A stretch of 64,000 bases of DNA from Vibrio maerlii (GCF_003415655.1 NZ_QRHC01000002.1:620008-684007); one strand, 5' to 3'. Positions 1-8,754 are shown, numbered from the stretch's first letter. The notes: generated by a model from the letters alone, not told the origin. Made by a program: numbers and translations.

Positions 1-966
1 TTCTTCAGCTACCTTCCATTTGGTTAATCCGAGTAGTTTCTCACCCAGTTGTGTTAGTTCTGCACGTGGGTATTTATTTTGCTCCCAGTTTCTAGGGTCA
101 CCAGGGAACGCAAACCCCTCTGGTGCGAGCCTTTCTTGCCATGACTTCACGCGCCAATCACGAATGGTATCGTTGTTTTCTTCAGCTGGCACCATGGAAA
201 TATACTGAGCCATGCGAACTTGATTCGATTGGTTTGGGCGAATACCGTGAGGAAGTAAGCTATTGAAAATCAATAGGTCACCAGCTTTCATTTCGATGAA
301 CTCCACATCAAACCCGGATAGGTCGGGTACATAAGGGTCGCGATCTTCCGGTTGTGTTTTGCGCCACTCTTCAAGTTGGCGGTAGAGCTCTGGTACGCAC
401 TGAAACCCACCCGTTTGCGCGGCTTCATTAGTATCTGATAGAGCTAACACTCCTTGCACGTTGACGGGTAGCGGATCTAAAGACGAATCCGCATCCCAAT
501 GAATGAAACCACCAAACTCACGACCTGATTTATTTGGTGGGTTTAAGTTCGCTCGGTCTATCGTTACCCAAAGCTCTTCTTGGTCCCAAATATCGGCGAA
601 GGTGTTGTAGACATTCTCGTTCTGGCGGTTGTCCTACAATACTTGGTTGTTGTAACACTCAACCATGCCAGAGTTGTTTAGCTCTACCATCGCGTGGTCT
701 CGGCGCTGTGCTTGATACCAAGTCTCGGGGTTATTCGAATCCATCTCTTGGAACTCCCACAAGAAGTCTTGTGAGCGTTTTACAGCCTCTGGAGAAATGA
801 TCTGTGGAATCACCAGGTAGCCATTGTGCTGCCAAAAGTCGAACTGCTCTTGGGTTAGCTGTTTAAGTGGTAGCTGCTTTTTAATATCTTTTAATTGTGC
901 TGAATTGATATTGGAGACACTGTTGTTGCCAGGAGCATTGTCACCAAAACCGTATTTATTCTTCAT
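1..966 (-). pseudogene. Phytanoyl-CoA dioxygenase family protein, interrupted by in-frame TAG; 3' end outside window
   Basis: The frame starts at the ATG at 966 and reads 110 codons to a TAG at 634-636. The same frame is then open for another 211 codons to the window edge. Both parts look like one PhyH-type Fe(II)/2-oxoglutarate dioxygenase: the N-terminal part has the family-like stretch FDFWQHNGYLVIP, and the part after the stop has the iron-ligand motif GGFIHWDAD (HxD) and a distal LLPHGIRPNQ (the second His plus an Arg for 2-oxoglutarate). The stop lies before every catalytic residue, so the short product would be inactive. TAG is one base from CAG or TGG, so a single substitution explains it; no frameshift is needed. 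The gene is divergent from an AraC regulator that may control it. The substrate is unknown; such enzymes hydroxylate small metabolites. Confidence 0.85.
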
Positions 967-996
967 GTGGAATCCTTATGTAGGGCTGATTTTTAT

Positions 997-1025
997 AGTT
1001 ATAAATAGATAGAGTTATAAACAGA
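997..1025. promoter_or_regulatory. 13-bp direct repeat between the dioxygenase and AraC genes
   Basis: AGTTATAAATAGA at 997-1009 and AGTTATAAACAGA at 1013-1025 match at 12 of 13 positions with a 16-bp period. They sit in the divergent gap, close to the dioxygenase start. AraC-family activators bind paired direct half-sites, so this is a reasonable operator candidate for the neighbouring regulator. The repeat is seen; the binding is inferred. Confidence 0.45.
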
Positions 1026-1144
1026 CGAGCTTTCTGCTTGATCACATTCTGGCAACAAATATAGGCGTTTGGTGATACAAGTTGAGCAATTAATGATACT
1101 TTTTGGTCGAATTTATGTATTTGTGTAGATGGTTTGTATTGTTA

Positions 1145-2014
1145 ATGAAGGCGCAGTTTGAAAAAGTAGAGTACGACAAAGACAGTTCGTGGCAGTTACT
1201 GATACGTCGTTTAGAGGAGATCCCATTCGAATGGCACTTCCACCCTGAGTTTGAGTTAACGCTTACTTTAAACAGCGTAGGAGAGCGTTATATCGGCGGT
1301 ACAGTTTCTGAGTATGCCGATTTAGATTTGGTCTTGCTAGGGCCCAATATACCGCATACTTGGCAGTCTCGTGTCAGTGTCAATCAACAAAAAAGGCAGA
1401 AGGTTTATGTCTTGTGGTTTGATATGCAGTGGTTAGATGATGTCACACGATTATTTCCTGAGTGCAAACCGATTAAGCCAATGATGCAACTGGCAATGCG
1501 AGGGCTGCATTTCTCTCCGCAGGTCGCGAAAGACATACTCCCTCTGTTTTTACAGCTAGACGAGGCATGTGCGGCCAAGCGGTTGGCGCTGTTGTTACAA
1601 ATATTGGATAAACTTAGGCAGCAACTGGATGCTGAACCTATTTTAGCTGAACAAGCTCAGTATTCGTTGGACAATGATAAACGCGAACAGCGGTTACTTG
1701 GTTCTTTACTTGAGCGAATTCACGCTGGCTATACTCAGAGCATCATGCTGTCTGATCTAGCAGAGTTAGTGGGGATGAGCGAAAGCACTCTGCGGCGCTT
1801 TTTTAGAAAGACGATGGGGCAGAGCGTTAGCCATTACATCACTCAGGTACGCTTGGGTAAGGCATGCTCACTGCTAATCCAATCCGATAAACCTATTGCA
1901 CTGATCGCGGAGATGTCTGGGTTTAGCAATTTGTCGAACTTCAATCGTCTGTTTTTAAAGTATAAACAGATGAAACCGAAGGAGTTTAGGACGAAGTTCG
2001 AAAGAGCTTATTAA
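1145..2014 (+). CDS. AraC family transcriptional regulator
   Basis: About 289 residues from the ATG at 1145; an in-frame TTG at 1103 and an ATG at 1115 are alternative starts, and none has a convincing ribosome site. The N-terminus is a cupin-type sensor domain with FEWHFHPEFEL, a common form in AraC proteins that bind small effectors. The C-terminal 100 residues form the double helix-turn-helix: LSDLAELVGMSESTLRRFF is the first helix pair, and IALIAEMSGFSNLSNFNRLF is the conserved second one. It is divergent from the dioxygenase gene, so local control of that gene is likely. Its 3' end overlaps the converging DUF1349 gene by 4 bases (a shared TTAA). Confidence 0.9.
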   Translation: MKAQFEKVEYDKDSSWQLLIRRLEEIPFEWHFHPEFELTLTLNSVGERYIGGTVSEYADLDLVLLGPNIPHTWQSRVSVNQQKRQKVYVLWFDMQWLDDVTRLFPECKPIKPMMQLAMRGLHFSPQVAKDILPLFLQLDEACAAKRLALLLQILDKLRQQLDAEPILAEQAQYSLDNDKREQRLLGSLLERIHAGYTQSIMLSDLAELVGMSESTLRRFFRKTMGQSVSHYITQVRLGKACSLLIQSDKPIALIAEMSGFSNLSNFNRLFLKYKQMKPKEFRTKFERAY

Positions 2015-2607
2015 CTCGAAACTCTCAAATCTCTGAATACCGCTTCGTTTGGTTGGCTCTTATCACCACTAAAGGTATACAGCATCAAGCCTTCCTCTTC
2101 TCCTGCTAGCGCATCGACAGATTGAATAGTGATCCATTGAGAATCTTTGTTTGTGCGATAAAAAGCGGTGACTTTCCCGTCTGACTTCTCTAGCTTTATA
2201 TCAACGCTTTCATCTTGATAATCAATACGTTGGTTCACCTTTGGAGAACCTTTTTGTTCAGTCACAAAAACAAGAGATAGCTTGCCATCGAACAGTTCTT
2301 TACTGATCTTGATGTAGTTGGCGTTGTCCCAATAGATACCGAGACCAGCCTGTTCGAAGGTGAGTCTTGGCGTCAGCGTTACATGAATTTCAGCGCTGTA
2401 TTGCCCGGAGATATGTGGATAGACAAACGTGTTGCAGACTTCTTGGTACCAGCCTCCCCAGATGTTCCCTTCCTGAACACACATATGCAGAGCACCATCA
2501 ACGATAGACCAATCTTCTTTGACCTCTGATTTGATCGTCCAGTTAGAAAGGTTTGCGCAGTGTGCATCAGAAGAGTGAAGTGAAAACATAGGGTTGCCTC
2601 GTATCAA
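2011..2607 (-). CDS. DUF1349 family protein (concanavalin-like fold)
   Basis: A cytosolic-looking protein of 198 residues, or 192 from the second in-frame ATG at 2589, with no signal peptide or membrane segment. The sequence resembles the DUF1349 family, whose members have a concanavalin/laminarinase-type beta-sandwich: an early tryptophan-rich part (NIWGGWYQEV), then FEQAGLGIYWDNANYIKIS and a C-terminal GLMLYTFSGDKSQPNEAVF. No catalytic residues are known for the family. It converges on the AraC gene with a 4-base overlap and is followed on the same strand by nothing close. A role in sugar or polymer metabolism is only a guess from the fold. Confidence 0.75.
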   Translation of the reverse strand: MIRGNPMFSLHSSDAHCANLSNWTIKSEVKEDWSIVDGALHMCVQEGNIWGGWYQEVCNTFVYPHISGQYSAEIHVTLTPRLTFEQAGLGIYWDNANYIKISKELFDGKLSLVFVTEQKGSPKVNQRIDYQDESVDIKLEKSDGKVTAFYRTNKDSQWITIQSVDALAGEEEGLMLYTFSGDKSQPNEAVFRDLRVSS

Positions 2608-2711
2608 TATTGTGTATTGATACTAAAGCATTTTGATGCGTATCGGTATTAGGCAGGTGCAAGAATGATTCTCAAATCATTTTTGAGAATAACATGATAA
2701 GGACTAATCTT

Positions 2712-3383
2712 TTAAAGTGATTCGGGATGTATGGCATAAACGTCCGCAGATTCATGTGCCCGAGATACGTAAGAAATCGCTTCGCTTCGCGAGCTAACAC
2801 CAATCTTTTTGTACAGCTTATAGATATGGGTTTTGACTGTGCTCTCTGCCAGAAAGAACTCACTCGCAATCTGTTGATTACTGTAGCCAAGGACAAGCTT
2901 ATCTAAGATTTGCCTTTCGCGTTTAGTCAGCATGGATACTGAACTTTCATAAGGCAACGAAACCTGTCGGTAGCGTTCGAGTTTTGCGTTCAAAAGTTCT
3001 CTCGGTAACCACATACCGCCATCAAGCACCTCTTCTACCGCTTTGTTTAGGTGCTCAGCTGGTGAGCTCTTGAAGAGTAAACCTTTGATCCCGCGCCATT
3101 GGACGAACATTCCCAATGAAGCATTCTTAGGAACGTTGTAGACAATATGTTTATGCCTATCGATGCATCTCAAGTCGTTAGGTATCAGATTATGGATGTC
3201 TGAGTAATCCAAAAGAATTAAAAACTCTTCTTCCAATTGATAAAAGCTTGGTAGCTCTTTGGTTGACTTAAGAATGACATCTGTCGAGCTTACTTGTTTA
3301 AGTTGCTGCTCTACTAAGCGTGTAACCATACTTTCTTCGCCAAGAAGTAGTATTTGATGTTGAGTGTTAATCATACGACCCAT
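2712..3383 (-). CDS. VpsT/CsgD-like LuxR family regulator
   Basis: 223 residues with a degenerate receiver-like domain (about 9-130) and a C-terminal LuxR helix-turn-helix: LTKRERQILDKLVLGYSNQQIA, with AESTVKTHIYKLYKKIGV as the recognition helix. Layout and length match VpsT and CsgD, the biofilm regulators that bind cyclic-di-GMP. VpsT binds the dinucleotide through a W-[F/L/M]-[T/S]-R motif; here the same place reads WLPR (residues 125-128), so one position differs. The gene is divergent from the fap operon across a 408-base gap, making it a natural candidate regulator of the amyloid genes. The first Met (3383) is used; a second is at 3374. Confidence 0.85.
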   Translation of the reverse strand: MGRMINTQHQILLLGEESMVTRLVEQQLKQVSSTDVILKSTKELPSFYQLEEEFLILLDYSDIHNLIPNDLRCIDRHKHIVYNVPKNASLGMFVQWRGIKGLLFKSSPAEHLNKAVEEVLDGGMWLPRELLNAKLERYRQVSLPYESSVSMLTKRERQILDKLVLGYSNQQIASEFFLAESTVKTHIYKLYKKIGVSSRSEAISYVSRAHESADVYAIHPESL

Positions 3384-3531
3384 TCCATTGGTATACCCCC
3401 TTCATGAGCCTAGCAACAAAACGACACTCTTCCATTGTTACTGAGGTGCTCTTTCTATAAATGTGATATGGACCAAGTGCGATAAATAGTTAGTTTGTTG
3501 ATTTATATGAAAAATAATTTTACTTTATTGA

Positions 3532-3557
3532 AAAGTAGTATGAAGAATTACTACTTT
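3532..3557. promoter_or_regulatory. 9-bp inverted repeat in the luxR/fapB divergent region
   Basis: AAAGTAGTA at 3532-3540 and TACTACTTT at 3549-3557 are perfect inverted arms around an 8-base spacer. It lies about 90 bp upstream of the activator-type palindromes and about 150 bp before the LuxR gene start. It could be an operator for the VpsT-like protein or another dimeric regulator. It is not followed by a T-run, so a terminator is unlikely. Confidence 0.4.
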
Positions 3558-3645
3558 GAGCTCTCACAACACTACGTTTTATGGCTTTGTTCTGAAGATT
3601 GAAAGCCACATTAAGGGAGAAAAAACTAATACCGTATGTCGCCCT

Positions 3646-3685
3646 TGTCTCATGGATTGAGACACTCTCTGTATCACTTGAGACA
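3646..3685. promoter_or_regulatory. Two palindromic upstream activator sites for the fap operon
   Basis: Site 1 (3646-3664) is TGTCTCA, five bases, TGAGACA, a perfect 7-bp dyad. Site 2 (3670-3685) is TGTATCA, two bases, TGAGACA, with one mismatch and a shorter spacer. They lie 53-106 bp upstream of a sigma-54 promoter, where an enhancer-binding protein should bind. The sigma-54 activator encoded at the end of the operon is the obvious candidate. A related dyad recurs at 10171-10186. Confidence 0.65.
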
Positions 3686-3707
3686 TTCAATCACTCTAAA
3701 GTTAAGT

Positions 3708-3720
3708 TAACTTATTGATT
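3708..3720 (-). promoter_or_regulatory. IHF-binding consensus
   Basis: On the minus strand this reads AATCAATAAGTTA, which fits the IHF consensus WATCAANNNNTTR at every defined position. It lies between the activator palindromes and the sigma-54 promoter, where IHF commonly bends DNA to bring a bound activator to RNA polymerase. Binding is inferred. Confidence 0.55.
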
Positions 3721-3737
3721 AATCGTTAGGCAACTTC

Positions 3738-3752
3738 TGGCACATCGTTTGC
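3738..3752 (+). promoter_or_regulatory. Sigma-54 promoter of the fap operon
   Basis: TGGCACATCGTTTGC matches the sigma-54 -24/-12 consensus (TGGCAC, five bases, TTGC) exactly in its core. Transcription would start near 3764, some 28 bases before the fapB start codon. With the upstream palindromes, the IHF site and a sigma-54 activator in the same operon, this is the most complete promoter in the window. Confidence 0.85.
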
Positions 3753-3791
3753 GTTAACCATGTTCGTGAAAAAACAACGATGGCTAGTTGA

Positions 3792-4376
3792 ATGATAATA
3801 ACTAAAAATATTCGCCTAGGGCTCACGTGTTCAGTCATTTGTGCTCTTACTACTGCTCTTATTTCTACAGAGAGCTTCGCTTCTGACTTGGTCACGCTGG
3901 GAGAAAAGGCTTTCTCTCAAACCGAGGGAATCGTTGCGGTTAACGTGGCGGCTGGGAATAACAACAATCAAAGCTCAAACTTTGTTCACTCTCAGGGCAA
4001 GGCACGTCAGTTGGTTGTTGTGGTGAATCAAGGTGTGTCGCAACAACTAGACAGCGCCAAAGTAGAGGTTCAAAGCCAAGCCTTTAACGATAGTAGCGGT
4101 TATATCAGTATTCAGTTGGCTGCAGGTGACGCCAACAATCAGCATAACGTTGTGATGTTTAGCCCCGACAGTTTGGCGGGCTATGTATCGTTCGACTTGA
4201 GTGACCAAAGGGCATCTGCCTCGGGTCAATCTCCAGCCATATCCCAAGAAAACCTTTCTGTTGAACTCTCTCCAAATGCTTTAAGTGGTGCATCAGGGGT
4301 GGTTCAAATGAGCCAAATCGCCGGTTCTGGCAATACCGCGCGAAATACCTTTCAAATGCCAACAACCCTAAATTGA
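3792..4376 (+). CDS. fapB: Fap minor amyloid subunit, FapB-like
   Basis: A secreted protein of 194 residues. It has a signal peptide ending near ESFA-S (about residue 30) and three short imperfect amyloid-type repeats: GIVAVNVAAGNNNNQSSN, GYISIQLAAGDANNQHN and GVVQMSQIAGSGNTARN. The G-x(3)-N-x-AAG-x-x-N-x-Q-x-N pattern is the one seen in Pseudomonas FapB and FapC, and three repeats and this length fit FapB, which is thought to nucleate fibre growth. It is the first gene after the sigma-54 promoter and is followed by fapC. No separate FapA-like gene is present, so this could instead fill the FapA position; the repeats argue for FapB. Confidence 0.75.
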   Translation: MIITKNIRLGLTCSVICALTTALISTESFASDLVTLGEKAFSQTEGIVAVNVAAGNNNNQSSNFVHSQGKARQLVVVVNQGVSQQLDSAKVEVQSQAFNDSSGYISIQLAAGDANNQHNVVMFSPDSLAGYVSFDLSDQRASASGQSPAISQENLSVELSPNALSGASGVVQMSQIAGSGNTARNTFQMPTTLN

Positions 4377-4401
4377 TCTCTTAGAGATGAGGAAGATTAC
4401 C

Positions 4402-7400
4402 ATGGAAAAACAATGGAATAAGGTGCCCTTAGCCGTCGTGATAGGTGCGATATTGTCGTCGCCGGCTTATGCGGCTAGCCTGGACGTGAAGGCTGAAAAT
4501 ATTCAAGTTTCTGCCGATAATAATGTCAATATTAACTTTAAAAATATCGAAGGTACCAACATCGCCAATGAGGCTGAGGTCTCTGGAAATGCATTCAATG
4601 CAACCTCTGGTATTATCCATTCGAATACTTCGGCAGGTTATTATAACCTGGGCAGCAACAATGCTTCTATTGCCGCACGTCTTGAGTCTTCAGGTGCAAA
4701 GAAAGATGCGAGTGTTAGTGCTCAATCTTTACAAGGAAGCTCAGGCGAAAACTTGACGTCAACAAGAGATAAAGGGGGAGATGGAGATAATACAGCGCAA
4801 ATTGTTAGTGTAGAAAATAATAATATTGTTAGTTCGCCATTTGCGAGTGCGTCTGGTTTGATTGGTGTCAATGTCGCTGCAGGTATATCTAACCTACAAG
4901 CAAACAATGTGGCAATGGGGAATGCTGAAGATGCTGGTGTGCTGACCTTAGAGGCCCAATCGACCCAGCAGATTGGCGGCCTTAGTCGAAATGATAATGC
5001 GGATTCGGAAGGCAATAATATTAACTCTTTAGGTCCAGATAATGTGGCGAAAGTAGATGCAGCGTTTAATATTGGTGCTGCAGGTGTCATTGGTGTAAAT
5101 GTTGCTTCAGGTATGGCGAACCAACAATCAAACTCTGTCGCATTAGCTAATTATGTAAGCGCAGATGCAAATTACACTAGTGATCCTAATGATCCTCTTG
5201 CGAATGATAATGTTGTAGTAGAAGAAATCGAAATAGGAGTTCCTTTAACAGAACTACCCAATAATACGAATGCTCAACAGTCGCTTGATGGGTTTACAGA
5301 AGCAACGGAGATTTCAATCTCTAGTAATAATAGCCAGAAGGTTGATGGCAATGTGGTCGTTGTAGATGGTAAACCAAGACGTTACCAGGATAACTCTGCT
5401 GACCTATCTAATTCATTTATCGGTGCAAGTGGTATTGTTGGTACTAACATTACTGCTGGTGATATAAATGCGCAAAGCAATAATGTGTCACTGGGTGTAG
5501 TTGCACTAGGAGTTGAAGCTACTAGTGATGACGTGGTTACTTCAGTGATTGTAAATTCTGATAGTGCTCAGACAATTCAAAATAATGATATTACCTACAC
5601 AAACAATGTTGGTAATACCGAAAATGATCCAATCCCTGATCCTTTAAACCCTTCAGATAACACGGCATCTATCAATTCATCGAGCTTTGGGGACTTTAAA
5701 GGTATCGGTGGAGCCAACGTAACAGCTGGGCAAGCAAATACTCAAGCAAATAATGCTGCGCTATCTGTAATGGAGCCAAATGGCAACGGTCCTGTAGATA
5801 AAGTTAGTATCGGTGCAAACTCAGCACAGACCATATCAGGTAACAATCTAGTACAAACATACGGTTCCGAAATTCAGAACGGAGCTGACTATCCAGGGCA
5901 AGTACAAAATAACGCTAATCTTGAAGGTGGAGCCTTTACCGGTGCTCGTGGTGTTATCGGAGCAAACATTGCTGCTGGCCAAGCAAATGCTCAGTCAAAC
6001 CAAACTGCGGTAGGTTATGTTGCCGGTTGGGTGGATGACCAAGGTAGCCAAGACACTATGGAAATGAATGAGATAGCCGCAAGTTCAACTCAAACGGTTA
6101 CTAATAATTCGGTTAGTACTCTAACGGCAGATAGCGTTGATTTGGATGAAACTAATTCTGAAGGCTACTTCAATGAGAACAATGCAACAATAACGGGCAA
6201 CTCATTTGAAACTGCGTCTGGTATTGCAGGGGCAAACGTGGCTGCAGGTCAAAATAACGCCCAAGCTAATAATGTCGTTGTAAGTAGAGTACTCGGTGAT
6301 GCAAATACAACCACATTAGAGGCAGATAATACTCAAATTATTACTCTACAAAATAAGGAACTGCCCTCTGACGAGCATCAGCTTGGTGCTATCGACTTAA
6401 CTTCAAGAGCTTCTATTGACACTAATTTTGCTGGAGATATGAAGGGTGTAGTTGGGGTTAACGTTGCCGCTGGGCAGTCGAACGCGCAAAGTAATAATGT
6501 GGCAATTGCAACTTATAGCGACCGTACGGAAGGCAGTACAGTAAGTGCTGGTGTGGAGAATAACCAAACTATATCTGAGAACATTGTACTCGCTTCAGAA
6601 GATGGGATGATTGATAACGACAGTAAAATCAATGGCTCGTTTACTAGTTCAGTGACAGGAGTGCTAGGTGTCAATATTGGTGCAGGTCAATCAAACGCAC
6701 AGAGCAATAATGTTGCATTTGCAGATTATGAAGATGTTGGCGATGCTGATGAACTAGCTTTATCTGCCAAGAATACGCAAACAGTGCAACTCAACACTAC
6801 AACAACAGGTGATGAATCGGATGGAGCCATAGATAACAACGCAATTGTGAGTGGTTCTTTTACTGGTAGTATTTCCGGAGTTGCAGGTGTGAACTCTGCC
6901 GCAGGTCAAGCAAATGCTCAAAGCAATAATGTTGCCCTATCAAATCATACGGTTTCTGGTACAGCTAATGGAATGCGTATTATCTCATCAGATAATACTC
7001 AGAATGTTGGAGGACGAAGCGCCCTAGGAAATGATGTTGTAATTGGTAACGGTAGCATGGTTGAGATAGTTAATTCATCTTCTATTTCAGGCTCTTTCAA
7101 TGGTGGTGTGTCTGGTGTGTCTGGTGTGTTGGGAGCGAACAGCGTAGCAGGCCAAGCGAATGCTCAAGCAAACAACCTTGCTATCGGTGTCCAGGTTGAT
7201 AATGCAGATTCTACAGCAGGATCGCGAAGTGCAGACGGTACAGGCTTAGGAACCGTAGAGGCAGTAAATACTCAACGAATTGTAAAAAATTTAGCTGGTT
7301 TGAGTTCCGAAGATGAAGAACAGCTAGGCTCAACGACTAACATTTCGGTTGTCGATAGCTCTTTCACTGGCGGTGTTTCTGGCGTTGTTGGTGTGAATAG

Positions 7401-8697
7401 CACTGCAGGTCAATTTAACGCGCAAGCAAACAATGTAGCCCTAACCAATTCTTCTGTAGGAGGTAGTGATATTTCCCCTTTAAACGTAACAGGCGTTAAT
7501 GCATCCTCTGCAAACGTTGCTGGTGTGCTTGCAGTTAATGAGCAGGAAGTCATTGGTAGTGATGTTTTTTTGATTGGTGATGATGACACTGCAATGAGCT
7601 TTGAGAACACTACAAAAGTGACTGGTTCATTTAATGGTGTTACAGGTATTGTGGGTGTTAACAATGCGGCAGGTCAGGCGAATGCGCAAGCAAATAACGC
7701 AGCACTTGCTTCAGATTCCGATGCAAGTTCGACATTAGGAAGTGTAGCGACAGCTGCGCTCAGCCTTCAAGAATCCGATGGAGTAGATATCGCACTCTAT
7801 GAATCATACAGTAACGAAGCGAGTATTACGGGTTCATTTAACAATTCTGTAAAAGGTATTATTGGTGTCAACGTCGCGGCTGGACAAGCTAACTTACAAG
7901 CTAACAGTGCAGCATTATCTGTTAACGAGTCAGCAGTAGAGTCTGTAGCGGTTGCTGGTAATGCTCAATTGATTGGTGCAAATTTGGATGAAGGAGCAAA
8001 TGATGGTTCAAATCGTGGCCTTGGTACACCAATGACTGTAACGTTAGAAGATTTCCAAAATACTGCAAAACTTGATAATTCGTTCAATCAATCAAACGGT
8101 ATCTTAGGTGTAAATATCGCCTCGGGACAGTTGAATGCTCAAACCAACAATGTTGCCGTCGCGGTTTCTGAAAACGATGCCTCAACTGCGTCAACAGGAG
8201 CGCTTAATATTCAACTTTCAGTCATCAATGAAGTTGACTACTCTGTCCCAGGGCAATATACAGCAACGCTCGGTGGTAATGTCTTTACAGGTGCTTCGGG
8301 GGTTATAGGTACCAATATCGCAGTGGGTGTCGGTAATGGCCAATCAAATAACGTAGCTATGCAAGTCACTAACGGCGATGCGACACTTGCTTCTGCGGCT
8401 AATGTCCAAGGTAGCTTGGCAAATGGAGCTGAAACTCGTCAAGACGCAGGTGCCGTGAATGTAAGTGGGCTTGAAGGCTTTACAGACTATAGTGTGGAAA
8501 GTGTTCAGTTAACTAATTTTGCTGTTTCTGATGTCAATGGAAGTGGTACTAATAGCCAGTTCCAAAGTTTGGGCAACTACGCTTCAATTGATGGTGGCTA
8601 TATGGGTGCAAACGGTGTTATCGGTGTCAACGTTGCGGCCGGTGTAGGTAACCTCCAAAGCAACAATGTGACACTTGTTGCCTCTCGTGGCAACTAA
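4402..8697 (+). CDS. fapC: Giant Fap amyloid fibre subunit, FapC-like, 17 repeats
   Basis: 1431 residues from the ATG at 4402, which has AGGAAG eight bases upstream; the in-frame ATG at 4387 lacks such a site. A signal peptide ends near SPAYA-A. The rest is 17 imperfect repeats about 80 residues apart, each with a conserved core such as GVIGVNVAAGQANAQSNNVA, joined by linkers rich in Asn, Ser, Asp and Thr. This is the FapC repeat type, the main fibre protein of Pseudomonas functional amyloid, but those proteins usually have three repeats. I see no cysteine, so the C-terminal CxxC of Pseudomonas FapC is absent. Repeats 8-13 are most alike, suggesting recent internal duplication. It should be exported through FapF and assemble on the cell surface. 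Confidence 0.85.
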   Translation: MEKQWNKVPLAVVIGAILSSPAYAASLDVKAENIQVSADNNVNINFKNIEGTNIANEAEVSGNAFNATSGIIHSNTSAGYYNLGSNNASIAARLESSGAKKDASVSAQSLQGSSGENLTSTRDKGGDGDNTAQIVSVENNNIVSSPFASASGLIGVNVAAGISNLQANNVAMGNAEDAGVLTLEAQSTQQIGGLSRNDNADSEGNNINSLGPDNVAKVDAAFNIGAAGVIGVNVASGMANQQSNSVALANYVSADANYTSDPNDPLANDNVVVEEIEIGVPLTELPNNTNAQQSLDGFTEATEISISSNNSQKVDGNVVVVDGKPRRYQDNSADLSNSFIGASGIVGTNITAGDINAQSNNVSLGVVALGVEATSDDVVTSVIVNSDSAQTIQNNDITYTNNVGNTENDPIPDPLNPSDNTASINSSSFGDFKGIGGANVTAGQANTQANNAALSVMEPNGNGPVDKVSIGANSAQTISGNNLVQTYGSEIQNGADYPGQVQNNANLEGGAFTGARGVIGANIAAGQANAQSNQTAVGYVAGWVDDQGSQDTMEMNEIAASSTQTVTNNSVSTLTADSVDLDETNSEGYFNENNATITGNSFETASGIAGANVAAGQNNAQANNVVVSRVLGDANTTTLEADNTQIITLQNKELPSDEHQLGAIDLTSRASIDTNFAGDMKGVVGVNVAAGQSNAQSNNVAIATYSDRTEGSTVSAGVENNQTISENIVLASEDGMIDNDSKINGSFTSSVTGVLGVNIGAGQSNAQSNNVAFADYEDVGDADELALSAKNTQTVQLNTTTTGDESDGAIDNNAIVSGSFTGSISGVAGVNSAAGQANAQSNNVALSNHTVSGTANGMRIISSDNTQNVGGRSALGNDVVIGNGSMVEIVNSSSISGSFNGGVSGVSGVLGANSVAGQANAQANNLAIGVQVDNADSTAGSRSADGTGLGTVEAVNTQRIVKNLAGLSSEDEEQLGSTTNISVVDSSFTGGVSGVVGVNSTAGQFNAQANNVALTNSSVGGSDISPLNVTGVNASSANVAGVLAVNEQEVIGSDVFLIGDDDTAMSFENTTKVTGSFNGVTGIVGVNNAAGQANAQANNAALASDSDASSTLGSVATAALSLQESDGVDIALYESYSNEASITGSFNNSVKGIIGVNVAAGQANLQANSAALSVNESAVESVAVAGNAQLIGANLDEGANDGSNRGLGTPMTVTLEDFQNTAKLDNSFNQSNGILGVNIASGQLNAQTNNVAVAVSENDASTASTGALNIQLSVINEVDYSVPGQYTATLGGNVFTGASGVIGTNIAVGVGNGQSNNVAMQVTNGDATLASAANVQGSLANGAETRQDAGAVNVSGLEGFTDYSVESVQLTNFAVSDVNGSGTNSQFQSLGNYASIDGGYMGANGVIGVNVAAGVGNLQSNNVTLVASRGN

Positions 8698-8715
8698 ACT
8701 AAGTAGTAAATCATT

Positions 8716-8735
8716 ATGCCCTCTTCGGAGGGCAT
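8716..8735 (+). other. Perfect stem-loop between fapC and fapD
   Basis: ATGCCCTC, loop TTCG, GAGGGCAT: an 8-bp stem closed by a very stable UUCG tetraloop, 19 bases after the fapC stop and 20 before the fapD start. No T-run follows, so it is unlikely to terminate fully. A likely role is to protect the 3' end of fapC mRNA or to reduce expression of the downstream assembly genes relative to the fibre subunit. Confidence 0.7.
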
Positions 8736-8754
8736 CTTATCAACAGGGTGTGTT

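Noticed and set aside
4722..5090. Antisense open frame in fapC
   Set aside because: A by-product of the repetitive, Asn/Ser-rich coding sequence on the other strand; its protein has no known family look.
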